DNA from: Macrothele yani
Lineage: Eukaryota > Arthropoda > Arachnida > Araneae > Macrothelidae
Assembly (NCBI GenBank): GCA_039090855.1
Contig: CM077016.1
Coordinates: 55,539,936-55,603,935, forward strand
Length of the DNA: 64,000 nucleotides
Direction: 5' to 3'
Shown here one piece after another: positions 33,001 through 44,398 of this stretch. The notes under the pieces were generated by a model. That model was not told where the DNA came from and did not search any database. It was given only the letters and a program-made list of their open reading frames with translations. Position numbers and translations under genes: made by a program. Position 1 is the first letter of the stretch. The number at the start of each line of letters is the position of its first letter.

Positions 33001-34020
33001 TCACTCTTATTATGATAATAACGAAATAAAACTGCGAAAAACTGCTCACACATAAATAAATCTCATAAATTCAAAGCATTTATCTTCCTTGAAGCGCAAC
33101 ATTTCCAAATTTATTTGCATATATGTGAACTCACATTTTAATACTTACTGAATAACGAAATTGGTAGCCAAGCCACTACAAATAAAACAGCTACAAGTAT
33201 TAAGGTTAGACACTGATACTTAAATTAGTTCTGAAACTTACTTCATCAAAAAATGCCAACAAAGGCGGCAATACGTATCGCAGCTATATCAATCACTTCC
33301 GTACTAGGAAAAACACGAAAACGATTCTGTCTCTCTTCATACATTCACTCTTGAAAGATTTTTCAACATTCCTTCATGGTGTGTATGTATATAACACATA
33401 AGCAGGCTAAAAACAAATTTAAGCGCAAGAAAACCAAGATACAAAGAGAGAGTTAAGTGTTATTATATGCCTTTTTTTTTTTTTTCAAAATTATTTTTTT
33501 CCTGTAATGTTTATTAAGCTTATTTTGCTCAAAGTTTAAGAATGTGGTTTTCACTTTAAACCTTTTCCCTTTTCTACCAGCATATGTGCTAGCTGGTTGT
33601 TTTAGTAGTTTACAGGTTTAGTAGAATTTAATGTTCAAATATTTTATTAACTTACAAAATTTATATTTGGTGCACTAAGCAGATGCAATATAGCAGAAAC
33701 CCACTTTCAGGTCTTTGTAGAAATGAGAGAGGGATCATTTCTGTTTGACCCTGAAGAAGGACTAAGTGATTATTCTCAACATGTTCTGCATTACATGTCT
33801 CCTTTTATAATCTCACTTTTAGAGTTTACAGTTTTTTAGTTTTAGCCCTCATCAAGGGGGAATATAGCTCGGTGATTGGGTTTTGATATTCTTCTTTTTC
33901 TAGGTTTTTATTTTTAAAATTGTGTGTACACAGCCACACACATCATTTAAGAAGGTTGAAATTTTTTCTGCAAGGGAAGATATAGAAGCTATATCGAATA
34001 TCTACTTAAAAAATGACATC
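33001..34020. other. Unassigned AT-rich sequence
   Basis: No gene is supported. CCCTGAAGAAGGACTAAG near 33,750 and the TTTTAGCCCTCATCAAGGGG stretch at 33,840 resemble retroelement ends, but too little is present to name one. Confidence 0.4.
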
Positions 34021-34023
34021 TTG

Positions 34024-34190
34024 AAAAATACATATACACACACACACACCATATATACATTCATATACACACACATGCCATATATACATACATATACACA
34101 CACACCATATATAAATACATATACACACACACCATATATAAATACATATACACACACACCATATATACATACATATACACACACATCATG
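34024..34190. repeat. 27-bp minisatellite, about six units
   Basis: Units read CATATACACACACACCATAT then ATAAATA, with 27-31 bp spacing. The periodic open frames on both strands here are by-products of a repeat length divisible by three. Confidence 0.95.
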
Positions 34191-34590
34191 AAGGAATGGT
34201 GAAAATTTTTCATCTTTAAAAACTGTCTCTCCTATATAGTGTGTGGTACATTTTTTTTATGTTAATGACTAGCAAATAAGTAGGTATACTCATTACCACT
34301 GATTCTGTGCTAATTAAATTCTACAACTTTTCCTTTACCAGATTTGATCCTTAACACAATGTGCCCATGACAGATGTATTGAAATAAAACTTTTCTTTCT
34401 CAGATGAGTATATATAATAGCTATCAGAAAAATTGCAAACTCTTGCATACATGCATAAAAACAATGAAAAATTGAAATAAAAAAACTTAGCTTTCTGATG
34501 GCAGTATTCCATGGCATTATTCCTGCAGGTTGCTTACATTTTCTCCATGGCATGAAAAATCTGGTTTGGCCATGTGCATCCAGAAAATTT

Positions 34591-37215
34591 TCACTTTGAT
34601 GAAGCCTGCCACTTACGTGCTTTTCTGCGTTGTGCTTCTTCTGCCTTCCTAACTTTTGCTTTTGCATTTAAATGTCTTAGCCGTATAAAGGTTCGGGTTC
34701 TAACATACAACTTTATCACCTCTGTAGGAACATCTGGAAACTTCTGACCAATTTTCACACATAGTTTGTGTACAATCTTGTGTTCCTGGGATAAAGAGTC
34801 ATGTCCATGCACTTCTGCAAACATCAACTCAAACTGGCTAACTTTCTCCAACCATGGATCTGATGGAACAAGCAGGCCACCTCGTGAAAGGGTCTCAATC
34901 CAGCTAACAGGTACTGATTCTGTAGTTGATGGTGGATTAAGTAACTGGCCAGTTGGCGTACTCAGCGAACGGTCATATTTTCTTTCTCGGTAAGCTATGT
35001 AGCCTGCAAGGTAACGAAAGCCTTCTACAGAGCATTCAGAGCCAGGAGTAGCAGGTGGTACCTGAATACCTGTAGAGTCATGTAGTGTAATATCCTGAAT
35101 CTCAGTTTCACCTTCAATCATTGCCAGGGGTTCTGACATAGCAGGTAAAACAGCACTAAACAATTGAGATGTCAAAAAGAAATCATCATCACCCCCACCT
35201 TGTGCAACAGGAGCAGCACTTGAAAATGGAATGTCACTTACATTGGCACCTAGAAGCAAGAGACGCAAACGGGATTTCACTTCTATAGGCAATGGATGAT
35301 CATATAAGTGGCCAAGCCCACGTATTTGTGGAAAAAAAATTTCAAGGCAGTCTTGATTGAGTCGAGCAGTTAGGATGTATTTTATGTTCAGAGGCTTCAG
35401 ATCAGTGAAGAGTCCTAGTAATGAGCAAATGTTTGTGATGAATCCTTTCTGAAAGGGTAACAGATATGTTGCATTACCTACCTTCATTCCTCGGATGCAT
35501 GCATGCAGCTGTCGTAGAATCCTCTCTTGGGTTTCACGATGAGTTCCAAATCCACATGCCAGAGACTTCTCATCTGTAGGCCTTCTTGAATTTAGCACAT
35601 CAAACGAGTCGTTCAGAAGCTGAACAAATTTCGCGACGTGTTCTTCATGTGGCATAAGAAAGCGTATTCCTTGTGCAGTGTGGTTCGAAAAGAGCCAAGT
35701 TGCCAAATATACACGTTGGCGGTCACGGCCCTTCACACTAATGTGATGAAGTGACAACTTGGGGCATATCTTCATCTCACTGCAATCCAGAGTAAAGAGC
35801 TGTTCAATAGTAGCTTTTGTAATTTTCTTATTACCTGGAAGTGTTAGTTCATCATCGAGAAAATGATTTCTTAGCAGCTTGTAAAGGTGTGGAACATCTG
35901 CAAACACCCAAACTCCTTTATTTGGTATTTGAGGATTGGGAAAGCATGTGTTTGTGTGTGTTACTTGTAATTCCTTCCATACAGCACGATTTTTGCCACC
36001 AAAGTCAGCTACAGCAGCAACAACATTATACTGAATATCTTCCAGAGATGATATTATTTTGTTCAACAATGAGGCTGTCATCTGTATGTCAAAATCAAAA
36101 TATATTACCTGCTTCCAGCTAGCAAACACTCCTCGTACCATGACTACTTGCACATTACTGTGTGGACCAACAATCCTATCTTCTTCTTGGTCATAGGAAA
36201 TTCTGCTATCTATGTTCATTTCATCAAAAGAAATGCCACATGTACACTCTAAAGTACTAAGTCTTTGTGCCTGTGCCTTCATTAGCTGAAGGACATCATG
36301 TAGAATACCAGGGCGACAATGAAATGAGCGAGCAGTACACAGTCTCAGTGTTGAAATTCCTGGCAATGGAAACCCCATTTTTTCTCTCAAGAAAATATAG
36401 CACTTTCTTGACATTGCACGAAGAGTAATGGCTTTACAGATGTCTTCCCTTTCCCATTTTACACATTTCTTACCTTTTATTAAACAACGGACCCGATTTG
36501 CAGTGAAGAGTTTTGCTAAAACTTTCCTTACTTCGGTTTCTAACTCCATGTCAAATTTTTTCAAGTATTCTTGAGAACGTCGTCGAGTTGTTACAAGCTA
36601 ACTGTGAAGGTACTTGTTTCTCACTCTCATCTGAATGCACGCTGTGTTTAGCCTTTGGTTTTCTTCCTCCAATTTCTTTATTCTTTTCTCCATTGTTTTT
36701 ATATCACTCAGCATGCACTGTGTTTCTTGATCAGTTCCCATTGGTTTCTCTACATTCCTCTTCTTTGGTGATAGATTATCAAGGGTTTCCAATGCACGTT
36801 TCCGAACTCCACGGTCATGACATCTAAGTGCAGTAGGCGTTGCAGTCTCAGGTCCTGAAATGTCAGCACTGGCTCTCGAACTTACCTTATTAATACCAGT
36901 ATTATTGCTTGTGGGAAGGTTCAGTGTAGGTACTGCATCAGGCTTCAACACTTTCCCGTTAGTTAACCCAAGTAACTCTGCCTTTAAGTCACGCTGGTAG
37001 TCATCCTGTGTGAAATGTTGAGAACACACTCTTGCATTGGACACTTTGAAGGAATCCTGACGCTTACATTTCTGAATCCACAATTTTTGTAGAAATAAAT
37101 CCTTCAGAAATACATGGTACATAATATCAGTGTTCTTGGTTTTCCTATTGTACGTAGTACAACAGGCCACTGCACAACCCGGCCTTATTGCGTTTCTTAC
37201 GAAACACAGAAGCAA
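34591..37215 (-). pseudogene. THAP-domain P-element transposase with one amber codon
   Basis: An 875-codon frame with a single in-frame TAG at 36,600-36,598. The first 205 codons hold a C2CH THAP finger (about residues 14-68: CAVACC, LWIQKC with the invariant Trp, RVCSQHF) and a Leu/Glu-rich coiled coil (about 168-195, KTMEKRIKKLEEENQRL). After the stop come the helix-turn-helix region, the RNase-H-like core with TCGISFDEMNIDSR (candidate first Asp) and VWVFADVPHLYKLLRNHFLD, and a long insert domain. The C-terminus is basic (RKARKWQASSK). P elements cut and paste and leave 8-bp duplications; no terminal repeats were recognised here. Length and domain order are complete for the family. It could be a recently silenced element or a domesticated THAP gene with stop readthrough. 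Confidence 0.88.
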
Positions 37216-37647
37216 TGAATTTCAGTGATAAATACGTGTAAATATCAAAATAAACAAAACAAACATAGAACTATATGACACAAACTTCAAGCGGTTTAAA
37301 ATCAACTGCGTTAATAGAGAAAACTACAGCACACCAAATGTAAACAAACAGGGATGCAAGAAGTCGAAAGACAGAGTCCTGCGTCCACACCTACGTCATG
37401 CGTGGTTTCAAAATAACCGCATCTGATACTGCGTAGCCCAAGCGGGACCCTCCTGAGTAGCCCAAAGTACCCCAATCTCAATTTTGTCCTGAAAAATGTT
37501 TGGGCAGAGGGGGGGGGGGGTTGCTTTCAATAGACCCACATACACAAAAAAAAAAAAATAAACCTAACCGAATTTTAGGAAGGAGAAAAATTTCTGCAAT
37601 ATGTATTAATATAGATGCGCATGTTTCAGCAGTGGAAGGGGAACAAC

Positions 37648-37872
37648 GCCGCCCCGGTGGCGCAGTGGTCTAAGGCGCTGGCCTCTGATCGTTCGTCCGT
37701 AAGGGGTCCGGGTTCGAATCCCGGTCAGGCATGGATGTTGTGTTTGTCTTACGGCACTGGCTCTCTCCCTTCCCTGGAACCAGTGACCCTAAATTAGGGA
37801 CGGGCGACTGCTTATAGCCCATTGAGTTGCTCACGGTAGTCGTTAAACCTCCAATCAAAAAAAAAAAAAAGA
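37648..37872 (+). mobile_element. tRNA-derived SINE family 1, full length
   Basis: The tRNA-like head has an A box (TGGCGCAGTGG, 37,658-37,668) and B box (GGTTCGAATCC, 37,711-37,721) with spacing suggesting a long variable arm, Leu/Ser type. The body reads CATGGATGTTGTGTTTGTCT, CTGGAACCAGTGACCCTAAA, then CCCATTGAGTTGCTCACGGT and GTTAAACCTCCAATC, followed by a poly-A tail at 37,859-37,870. It is transcribed by RNA polymerase III and moved by a LINE. About 225 bp. Confidence 0.92.
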
Positions 37873-38081
37873 GAGAAAACAAAAAAATGGGGGGGGGACA
37901 ACAGGAAAACTTTGGTCTTCGAGACTGTAATAAAGAATAAGAAATGAATAATACAAAAAAATCGTTATTACTATATGATATATGTAACAATTCCTAAATG
38001 TTATGTACAAAACCGTTCCAGATAAATTCTTAGCTACTGCCCAAATGTAGTAGTATCCGTGACTGGGAGATAAGAGATACT

Positions 38082-38286
38082 TCTTTTTTTTTAATGAAGG
38101 TTTAACGACCATCGTGAGCGACTCAATGGGCTATAAACAGTCGCCCGTCCCTTATTTGGGGCCTCTGGTCTCAGGGAAGGGAGAGAGTCAGTGCCGAAAT
38201 ACAAACACAACATCCGTGCCTCTGTGAGATACAAACCCAGACCTTTCACGGACGAATGAGCCAGCGGTTAGAACACTGCACCAGGA
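38082..38286 (-). mobile_element. SINE family 1 copy
   Basis: Inverted copy starting with a poly-T at 38,083 and GAAGGTTTAACGACCATCGT; the tRNA-like head is degraded (AACCCAGACCTTTCACGGAC) toward 38,285. Older than the 37.6 kb copy judging by visible substitutions. Confidence 0.85.
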
Positions 38287-38380
38287 AAAGCTTCAAGTGC
38301 TGAATGCGTTTTTAGGGGTTTGCCGAAGTATATCGTAAATATTATTAGCAGTCGAATCTAAGGAATATCGTACGTAAACG

Positions 38381-38514
38381 TTTTTTTTTTTTATTGGAGG
38401 TTTAACGACCACCGTGAGCAACTCAATGGGCTATAAGCAGTCGCCCGTCCCCAATTTAGGGTCACTGGTTCCAGAGAAGGGAGAGAGCCAGTGCCGTAGG
38501 ACAAACAACATCCA

Positions 38515-38516
<2 letters not shown>
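38381..38516 (-). mobile_element. SINE family 1 copy, head missing
   Basis: Poly-T at 38,381, GGAGGTTTAACGACCACCGT, then the body up to ACAACATCCATGCAT, where it meets the AT microsatellite. The tRNA-like part is absent. Confidence 0.88.
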
Positions 38517-38565
<49 letters not shown>

Positions 38566-38581
38566 TCATCATCATCATCAT
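38517..38581. repeat. AT and CAT microsatellites at the LINE tail
   Basis: (AT)n to about 38,562, then (ATC)n. The trinucleotide part is the (GAT)n 3' tail typical of RTE-type LINEs on the minus strand. Confidence 0.9.
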
Positions 38582-41102
38582 TGTCAACCATTATCAATCC
38601 ACTGCTGGACGAAGGTCTCCCCAAGTTTCCTCCACAACGGTCTGTCTTGTGCCAGTCTCCTCCATGTCACTCCCGCATATTTACGAATTTCATCCACCCA
38701 TCTCACATGTGGTCTTTTTCTGGGTCTTTTCCCTGTCCCTTGGAATCCAATCTAAAATTTCGGCTGTCCATCGATGGTCTGTCCTTCTGGCAGTATGCCC
38801 AGCCCACTGCCATTTCAGGGATTTTACTCTGATCATGATGTCTTCCACTCTCGTCATTTTTCGGATCCACGAGTTCCTCTTCTTATCTCTCCTGGTTATA
38901 CTAAGCATGCACCTCTCCATGCTTCTTTGAGTTGTCTGCAGCCTTTGTATGTCTCTTTTAGTTAAGGTCCACGTCTCTGCACCATACGTAAGCACTGGAA
39001 GGATGCATTGATCAAACACTTTTCTTTTAAGACATAATGGCATATTGCTCTTTAAAATTATGCTGTTTCTTCCAAAAGCTCTCCAGGCAAGTTTTGTACG
39101 CCGATTAATTTCTTCATCAATGTGACCCTCATTTGATATCTGCTGTCCAAGATAAACATACGTATCTGTTATCTCCAGTTTTTCTCCATCAATCGATAAA
39201 TCTTCATTTCTTGTAAAAGCATTGAACATCACTTTTGTCTTCTGAAAGTTCATTTTTAATCCCACTTCTTTACTCTTGTCAGCAAGTTCCTGGATCATAC
39301 TCTGCAGCTCTGATGGGGTAGTTGCAAAAATGACTACGTCATCAGCAAAACGAAGGTGGGTTAGATAATCTCCATTAATCTTTATCCCTTTGTTTTCCCA
39401 GTTCAGTGATTGAAAGACATTTTCCAATGTGGCATTAAAGAGCTTCGGAGATATGGTGTCACCTTGTCTCACTCCCCTTTCCAATTTTTATGTGTGTTGT
39501 ATTTTCAAACAGCCGAATCTTTGCACTTGCATTTTCATAGATGTTATTAATAATATTAATGTATGCATCTTCAATACCGCAGGATTTCAGAGCCGTGGTA
39601 ACTGCTGATGGTTTCACCGAATCAAAGGCTTTTTCATAATCGATAAAGGCCATGCACAATGGAAGTTCATATTCCCTCGCTCTTTCAATTAGTTCTCTCA
39701 GTACGTGGATATGATCTATTGTGCTGTAGCCACTCCTGAATCCAGCTTGTTCTCTCGGTTGAGCCATGTCCAGTGTTACCTTCAAGCGGTGTGAAAGAAC
39801 TTTAGTGAAGATTTTATAAACCACTGATAGGAGGCTGATAGGTCTGTAGTTCCTGAGATCCTCAATGTCACCTTTTTTATGTAGCAGGATCATTGTAGCA
39901 TTGTTCCAATCCTCAGGAATCTTCCCTTCATTAAGGCATCGAGTGAAAATTTGGGCGAGTACTGTTTCGATTTCTTCACTTGCTTCTTGTATGATGTCTA
40001 CAGTAATGCCATCTTCTCCTGGAGCTTTTCCCCGCTTCATGTTCTTGATTGCATGAGCAACTTCTGCTGGGAGGACTGGAAGAACTCTGGTACCTTTCAT
40101 GATGTCTGGAGTACATGTATCATCCCTTTCATATAATTTGGAGTAGAAATCTTTCACTCTTGTCAAAATTTCGCCTCTATTTCTTGTTATAGAACCATCT
40201 TCTTTTCTCAGAGCCATAATCTGTTTTCTTCCCTTACTGAGATGTCCCTTTGCTATCTTTAGGCTTTGGTTGTTTTCAATTGCTTTCCTCACTAGCTCAC
40301 AGTTGAATTTCCTTACGTCTTCAGTGATACTTTTTCGTGTTGTCTTGCATAGCTCTATATATTCCACTTTGGAAGTCACATCTTCTTTAGTTGTCCTCAT
40401 CTCTTCTTTTTTGCATCGACATTTTGGTTTTTCCTGATAATTTGTTCACATGCAACTTGTTCTTAGACCCAGCTAATTTTCTTGCTGTTTCCATTAGAGC
40501 TTTGGTTACTTTTCTGTTAACTTCCGAAATATCCACTTCTTCCGATGTTAGGCCTTCTAAAGCAGAGAATCTGTTCTTCAGTTCCAACTTGAAAGTATTA
40601 TGGTGTTTTTTAAGGTTGGTTATGTCAATACATTTTGTTTGTCTTATGAGCTTGCCACGTTCCAGTTTAGTGTTGAGGTGCATCTTACATCTCACCAATC
40701 TATGGTCACTACCTGTGTTGAACTTGTTCAGCACACTGCAGTCTTCGATGACGAATTTTTTGTTACACATAATAAAATCAATTTCACTTGTCGTCCCAAT
40801 TGGATGTCTCCATGTCCATTTCCTGTGTGGCTTTTTCTTGAAAAAGGAGTTCAAGATGAAAAATCCTTCTGCCTCTGCAAACTCAACGAGAGTATTTCCA
40901 CGCTGGTTTCTGTTGCCGTGACCGAATTTACCTACTGAAGTTTCATTCTGTTGCCGTTGCCCTATTTTTGCATTGAAATCTCCCATAATTATCTTCAAGT
41001 GCTGCTTACCTTTATTATTTAGATGACGAATTTCCTCATAAAATTCTTCAATTTCTTCTTCAGGATGACTTGTGGTGGGTGCATAAGTTTGAATAATCTG
41101 AG
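38563..41102 (-). pseudogene. RTE-like LINE, minus copy (5'-truncated)
   Basis: From 41,102 down: the second half of the APE-type endonuclease (IMGDFNAKIGQRQQNETSVG, SEIDFIMCN, TGSDHRLV), then the reverse transcriptase. RT blocks are ILLHKKGDIEDLRNYRPISL, QAGFRSGYSTIDHI, AFIDYEKAFDSV (block A Asp), RQGDTISPKLFNATLE and FADDVVIFATT (catalytic FADD). The C-terminus has YLGQQISNEGHIDEEINRRT and TYGAETWTLTKRDIQRLQT. Frame breaks at about 40,390, 39,480 and after 38,690 disable it. The endonuclease start is missing, the usual 5' truncation. It faces the plus copy head to head. Confidence 0.93.
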
Positions 41103-44100
41103 TCGGGATCAGAGGAAATGCTATCTTACACTCACCAACCCGCTTGGCCAGCGTGGTAAGTTAAGGCCAAACCCCTCCAAAATGACTCCACAACTTAAAT
41201 CTTGGTCCTCAGTCTCCGGCAGCTGGAATGTACCTGGCCAAGGCAGTGGCCAGTGCGACATGAAGGCAGAGGGTGCTAAGAATCCCCGGAGGACCGGACT
41301 AGGCTGCCATCTGGTGCTGACCTTGGCTACGTATAATGGACGCTTCCTATCTGATTCAAGGCTTCTTGAATTGGAAGAGGAACTACAAAGGATCAAGTGG
41401 GACATCGTCGGGCTAAATGAGGTAAAGAGAAAAGGAGATCTCATTGAACTGAAAAGTGGACATCTCTTCTACTATCGTGGGACAGATACTGGCAGAACTA
41501 GTGGTGCTGGATTTATAATAAACAAGAGACTGAAGGATAAAGTGGTAGAAGTTGAAAGTTCCTCTGACAGAGCTGCACGACTTGTTATCCAACTCTCGAG
41601 AAGATACCAGGCTCAGATTATTAAAACTTATGCACCCACCACAAGTCATCCTGAAGAAGAAATTGAAGAATTTTATGAGGAAATTCGCCATCAAAATAAT
41701 AAAGGTAAGCAGCACTTGAAGATAATTATGGGAGATTTCAATGCAAAAATAGGGCAACGGCAACAGAATGAAACTTCAGTAGCTAAATTCGGTCACGGCA
41801 ACAGAAACCAGCGTGGAAATACTCTCGTTGAGTTTGCAGAGGCAGAAGGATTTTTCATCTTGAACTCCTTTTTCAAGAAAAGGCCACACAGGAAATGGAG
41901 ACATCCAGTTGGGACGACAAGTGAAATTGATTTTATTATGTGCAACAAAAAATTCGTCATCCAAGATTGCAGTGTGCTGAACAAGTTCAACACAGGTAGT
42001 GACCATAGATTGGTGAGATGTAAGATGCACCTCAACACTAAACTCGAACGTGGCCAGCTCATAAGGCAAACAAAATGTATTGACATAACCAACCTTAAAA
42101 AACACCATAATACTTTCAAGTTGGAACTGAAGAACAGATTCTCTGCTTTAGAAGGCCTAACATCGGAAGAAGTGGATATTTCTGAAGTTAACAGAAAAGT
42201 AACCAAAGCTCTTATGGAAACAGCAACAAAATTAGCTGGGTCTAAGAACAAGTTGCATGTGAACAAATTAACAGGAAAAACCAAAATATTGATGCAAAAA
42301 AGAAGAGAGATGAGGACAACTAAAGAAGATGTGAGTTCCAAAGTGGAATACATAGAGCTATGCAAGACAGTACAAAAAAGTATCACTGAAGATGTAAGGA
42401 AATTGAACTGTGAGCTAGTGAGGAAAACAATTGTAAACAACCAAAGCCTAAAGATAGCAAAGGGACATCTTAGTAAGGGAAGAAAACAGATTATGACTCT
42501 GAGAAAAGAAGATGGTTCTGTAACAAGAAATAGAGGCGAAATTTTGACAAGAGTGAAAGATTTCTACTCCAAATTATATGAAAGGGATGATAAATGTACT
42601 CCAGACATCATGAAAGGTACCAGTACCAGAGTTCTTCCAGTCCTCCCAGCAGAAGTTGCACATGCAATCAAGAACATGAAGCGGGGGAAAGCTCCAGGAG
42701 AAGATGGAATTACTGTAGAAATCATACAAGCAAGTGGAGAAATCGAAACAGTACTCGCCCAAATTTTCACTCAATGCCTTAATGAAGGGAAGATTCCAGA
42801 GGATTGGAACCAACGCTACAATGATCCTGCTACATAAAAAAGGTGACATTGAGGATCTCAGGAACTACAGACCTATCAGCCTCCTATCAGTGGTTTATAA
42901 AATCTTCACTAAAGTTCTTTCACACTGCTTGAAGGTAACACTGGACATGGCTCAACCGAGAGAACAAGCTGGATTCAGGAGTGGCTACAGCACAATAGAT
43001 CATATCCACGTACTGAGAGAACTAATTGAAAGAGCGAGGGAATATGAACTTCCATTGTGCATGGCTTTTATCGATTATGAAAAACCCTTTGATTCGGTGA
43101 AACCATCAGCAGTTACAATGGCTTTGAAATTCTGCGGTATTGAAGATGCATACATTAATATTATTAATAACATCTATGAAAATGCAAATGCAAAGATTCG
43201 GCTGTTTGAAAATACAACACACATACAAATTGGAAAGGGAGTGAGATAAGGTGACACCATATCTCCAAAGCTCTTTAATGCCACATTGGAAAATGTCTTT
43301 CAATCACTGAACTGGGAAAACAAAGGGATAAAGATTAATGGAGATTATCTAACCCACCTTCATTTTGCTGATGACGTAGTCATTTTTGCAACTACCCCAT
43401 CAGAGCTGCAGAGTATGATCCAGGAACTTGCTGACAAGAGTAAAGAAGTGGGATTAAACATGAACTTTCAGAAGACAAAAGTGATGTTCAATGCTTTTAC
43501 AAAAAATGAAGATTTATCGATTGATGGAGAAAAGCTGGAGATAACAGACACGTACGTTTATCTTGGACAGCAGATATCAAGTGAGGGTCACATTGATGAA
43601 GAAATTAATCGGCGTACAAAACTTGCCTGGAGAGCTTTTGGAAGAAACAGCATAATTTTCAAGAGCAATATGCCATTATGTCTTAAAAGAAAAGTGTTTG
43701 ATCAATGCATCCTTCCAGTGCTTACGTATGGTACAGAGACATGGACCTTAACTAAAAGAAACATACAAAGGCTGCAGACGACTCAAACAAGCATGGAGAG
43801 GTGCATGCTTGGTATAACAGGAGAGATAAGAAGAGGAACTCGTGGATCCGAAAAATGACGAGAGTGGAAGACATCATGATCAGAGTTAAATCCCTGAAAT
43901 GGCAATGGGCTGGACATACTGCCAGAAGGACAGACCATCGATGGACAGCCGAAAACAGACCATCGATGAACAGCCGAAATTTTAGATTGGATTCTTTTTT
44001 TTTTTTTTTTTTTTGATTGGAGGTTTAACGACCACCGTGAGCAACTCAATGGGCTATAAGCAGTCGCCCATCCCTAATTTTGGGTCACTGGTTCCAGGGA

Positions 44101-44398
44101 AGGGAGAGAGCCAGTGCTGTAAGACAAACACAACATCCATGCCTCGCCGGGATTCGAACCCGGACTCCGTTCGGACGAATGATCAGAGGCCATCGCTTAG
44201 ACCACTGCGCCACTGGGGCGGCTAGATTGGATTCCAAGGGACAGGAAAAAACCCAGAAGACCAAATGGGAGATGAGTGGATGAAATTCGAAAGTATGCGG
44301 GAGTAACGTGGAGGAGACTGGCACAAGACAGACTGTTGTGGAAGAGGCTTGGAAAGACCTTCGTCCAGCAGTGGATTGATAATGGATGATGATGATGA
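41103..44398 (+). pseudogene. RTE-like LINE, plus copy with full endonuclease
   Basis: The coding start is probably near 41,182 (MTPQLKSWSSVSGSW). Endonuclease motifs follow in order: LATYNGR, IVGLNEVKRKG, IIKTYAPTTS, IIMGDFNAKIG and TGSDHRLV. The RT region starts after about 42,600. Breaks: a one-base insertion near 42,812, a C-to-T stop at 43,247-43,249 (GVR followed by TAA where the minus copy has CAA), and a frameshift near 43,818. A 12-bp-flanked SINE interrupts the tail at 43,995-44,222. The 3' end is a GATGATGATGAT tail at about 44,385. The product nicks and reverse-transcribes its own RNA. Confidence 0.93.
43983..44234 (-). mobile_element. SINE family 1 inserted in the LINE, with target duplications
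   Basis: The 12-bp duplication TAGATTGGATTC occurs at 43,983-43,994 and 44,223-44,234. Between them an inverted SINE runs from poly-T (43,995) to GCGCCACTGGGGCGGC. The tRNA-like head with GGGATTCGAACCCGGACTCC and its A-box complement are well kept. Confidence 0.96.

Noticed and set aside
33922..34191. Tyr-Thr-His repeat open frames on both strands
   Set aside because: A 27-bp minisatellite keeps frame by its length; there is no start context or homology.
37648..37733. Possible tRNA-Leu gene
   Set aside because: The A and B boxes belong to a SINE with body and poly-A tail, and the same head recurs at 24.1, 44.2 and 47.5 kb with the same SINE body.
41121..42108. Open frames on the strand opposite the LINE endonuclease and RT
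   Set aside because: They are complementary shadows of the LINE coding sequence, repeated identically in the other copy.
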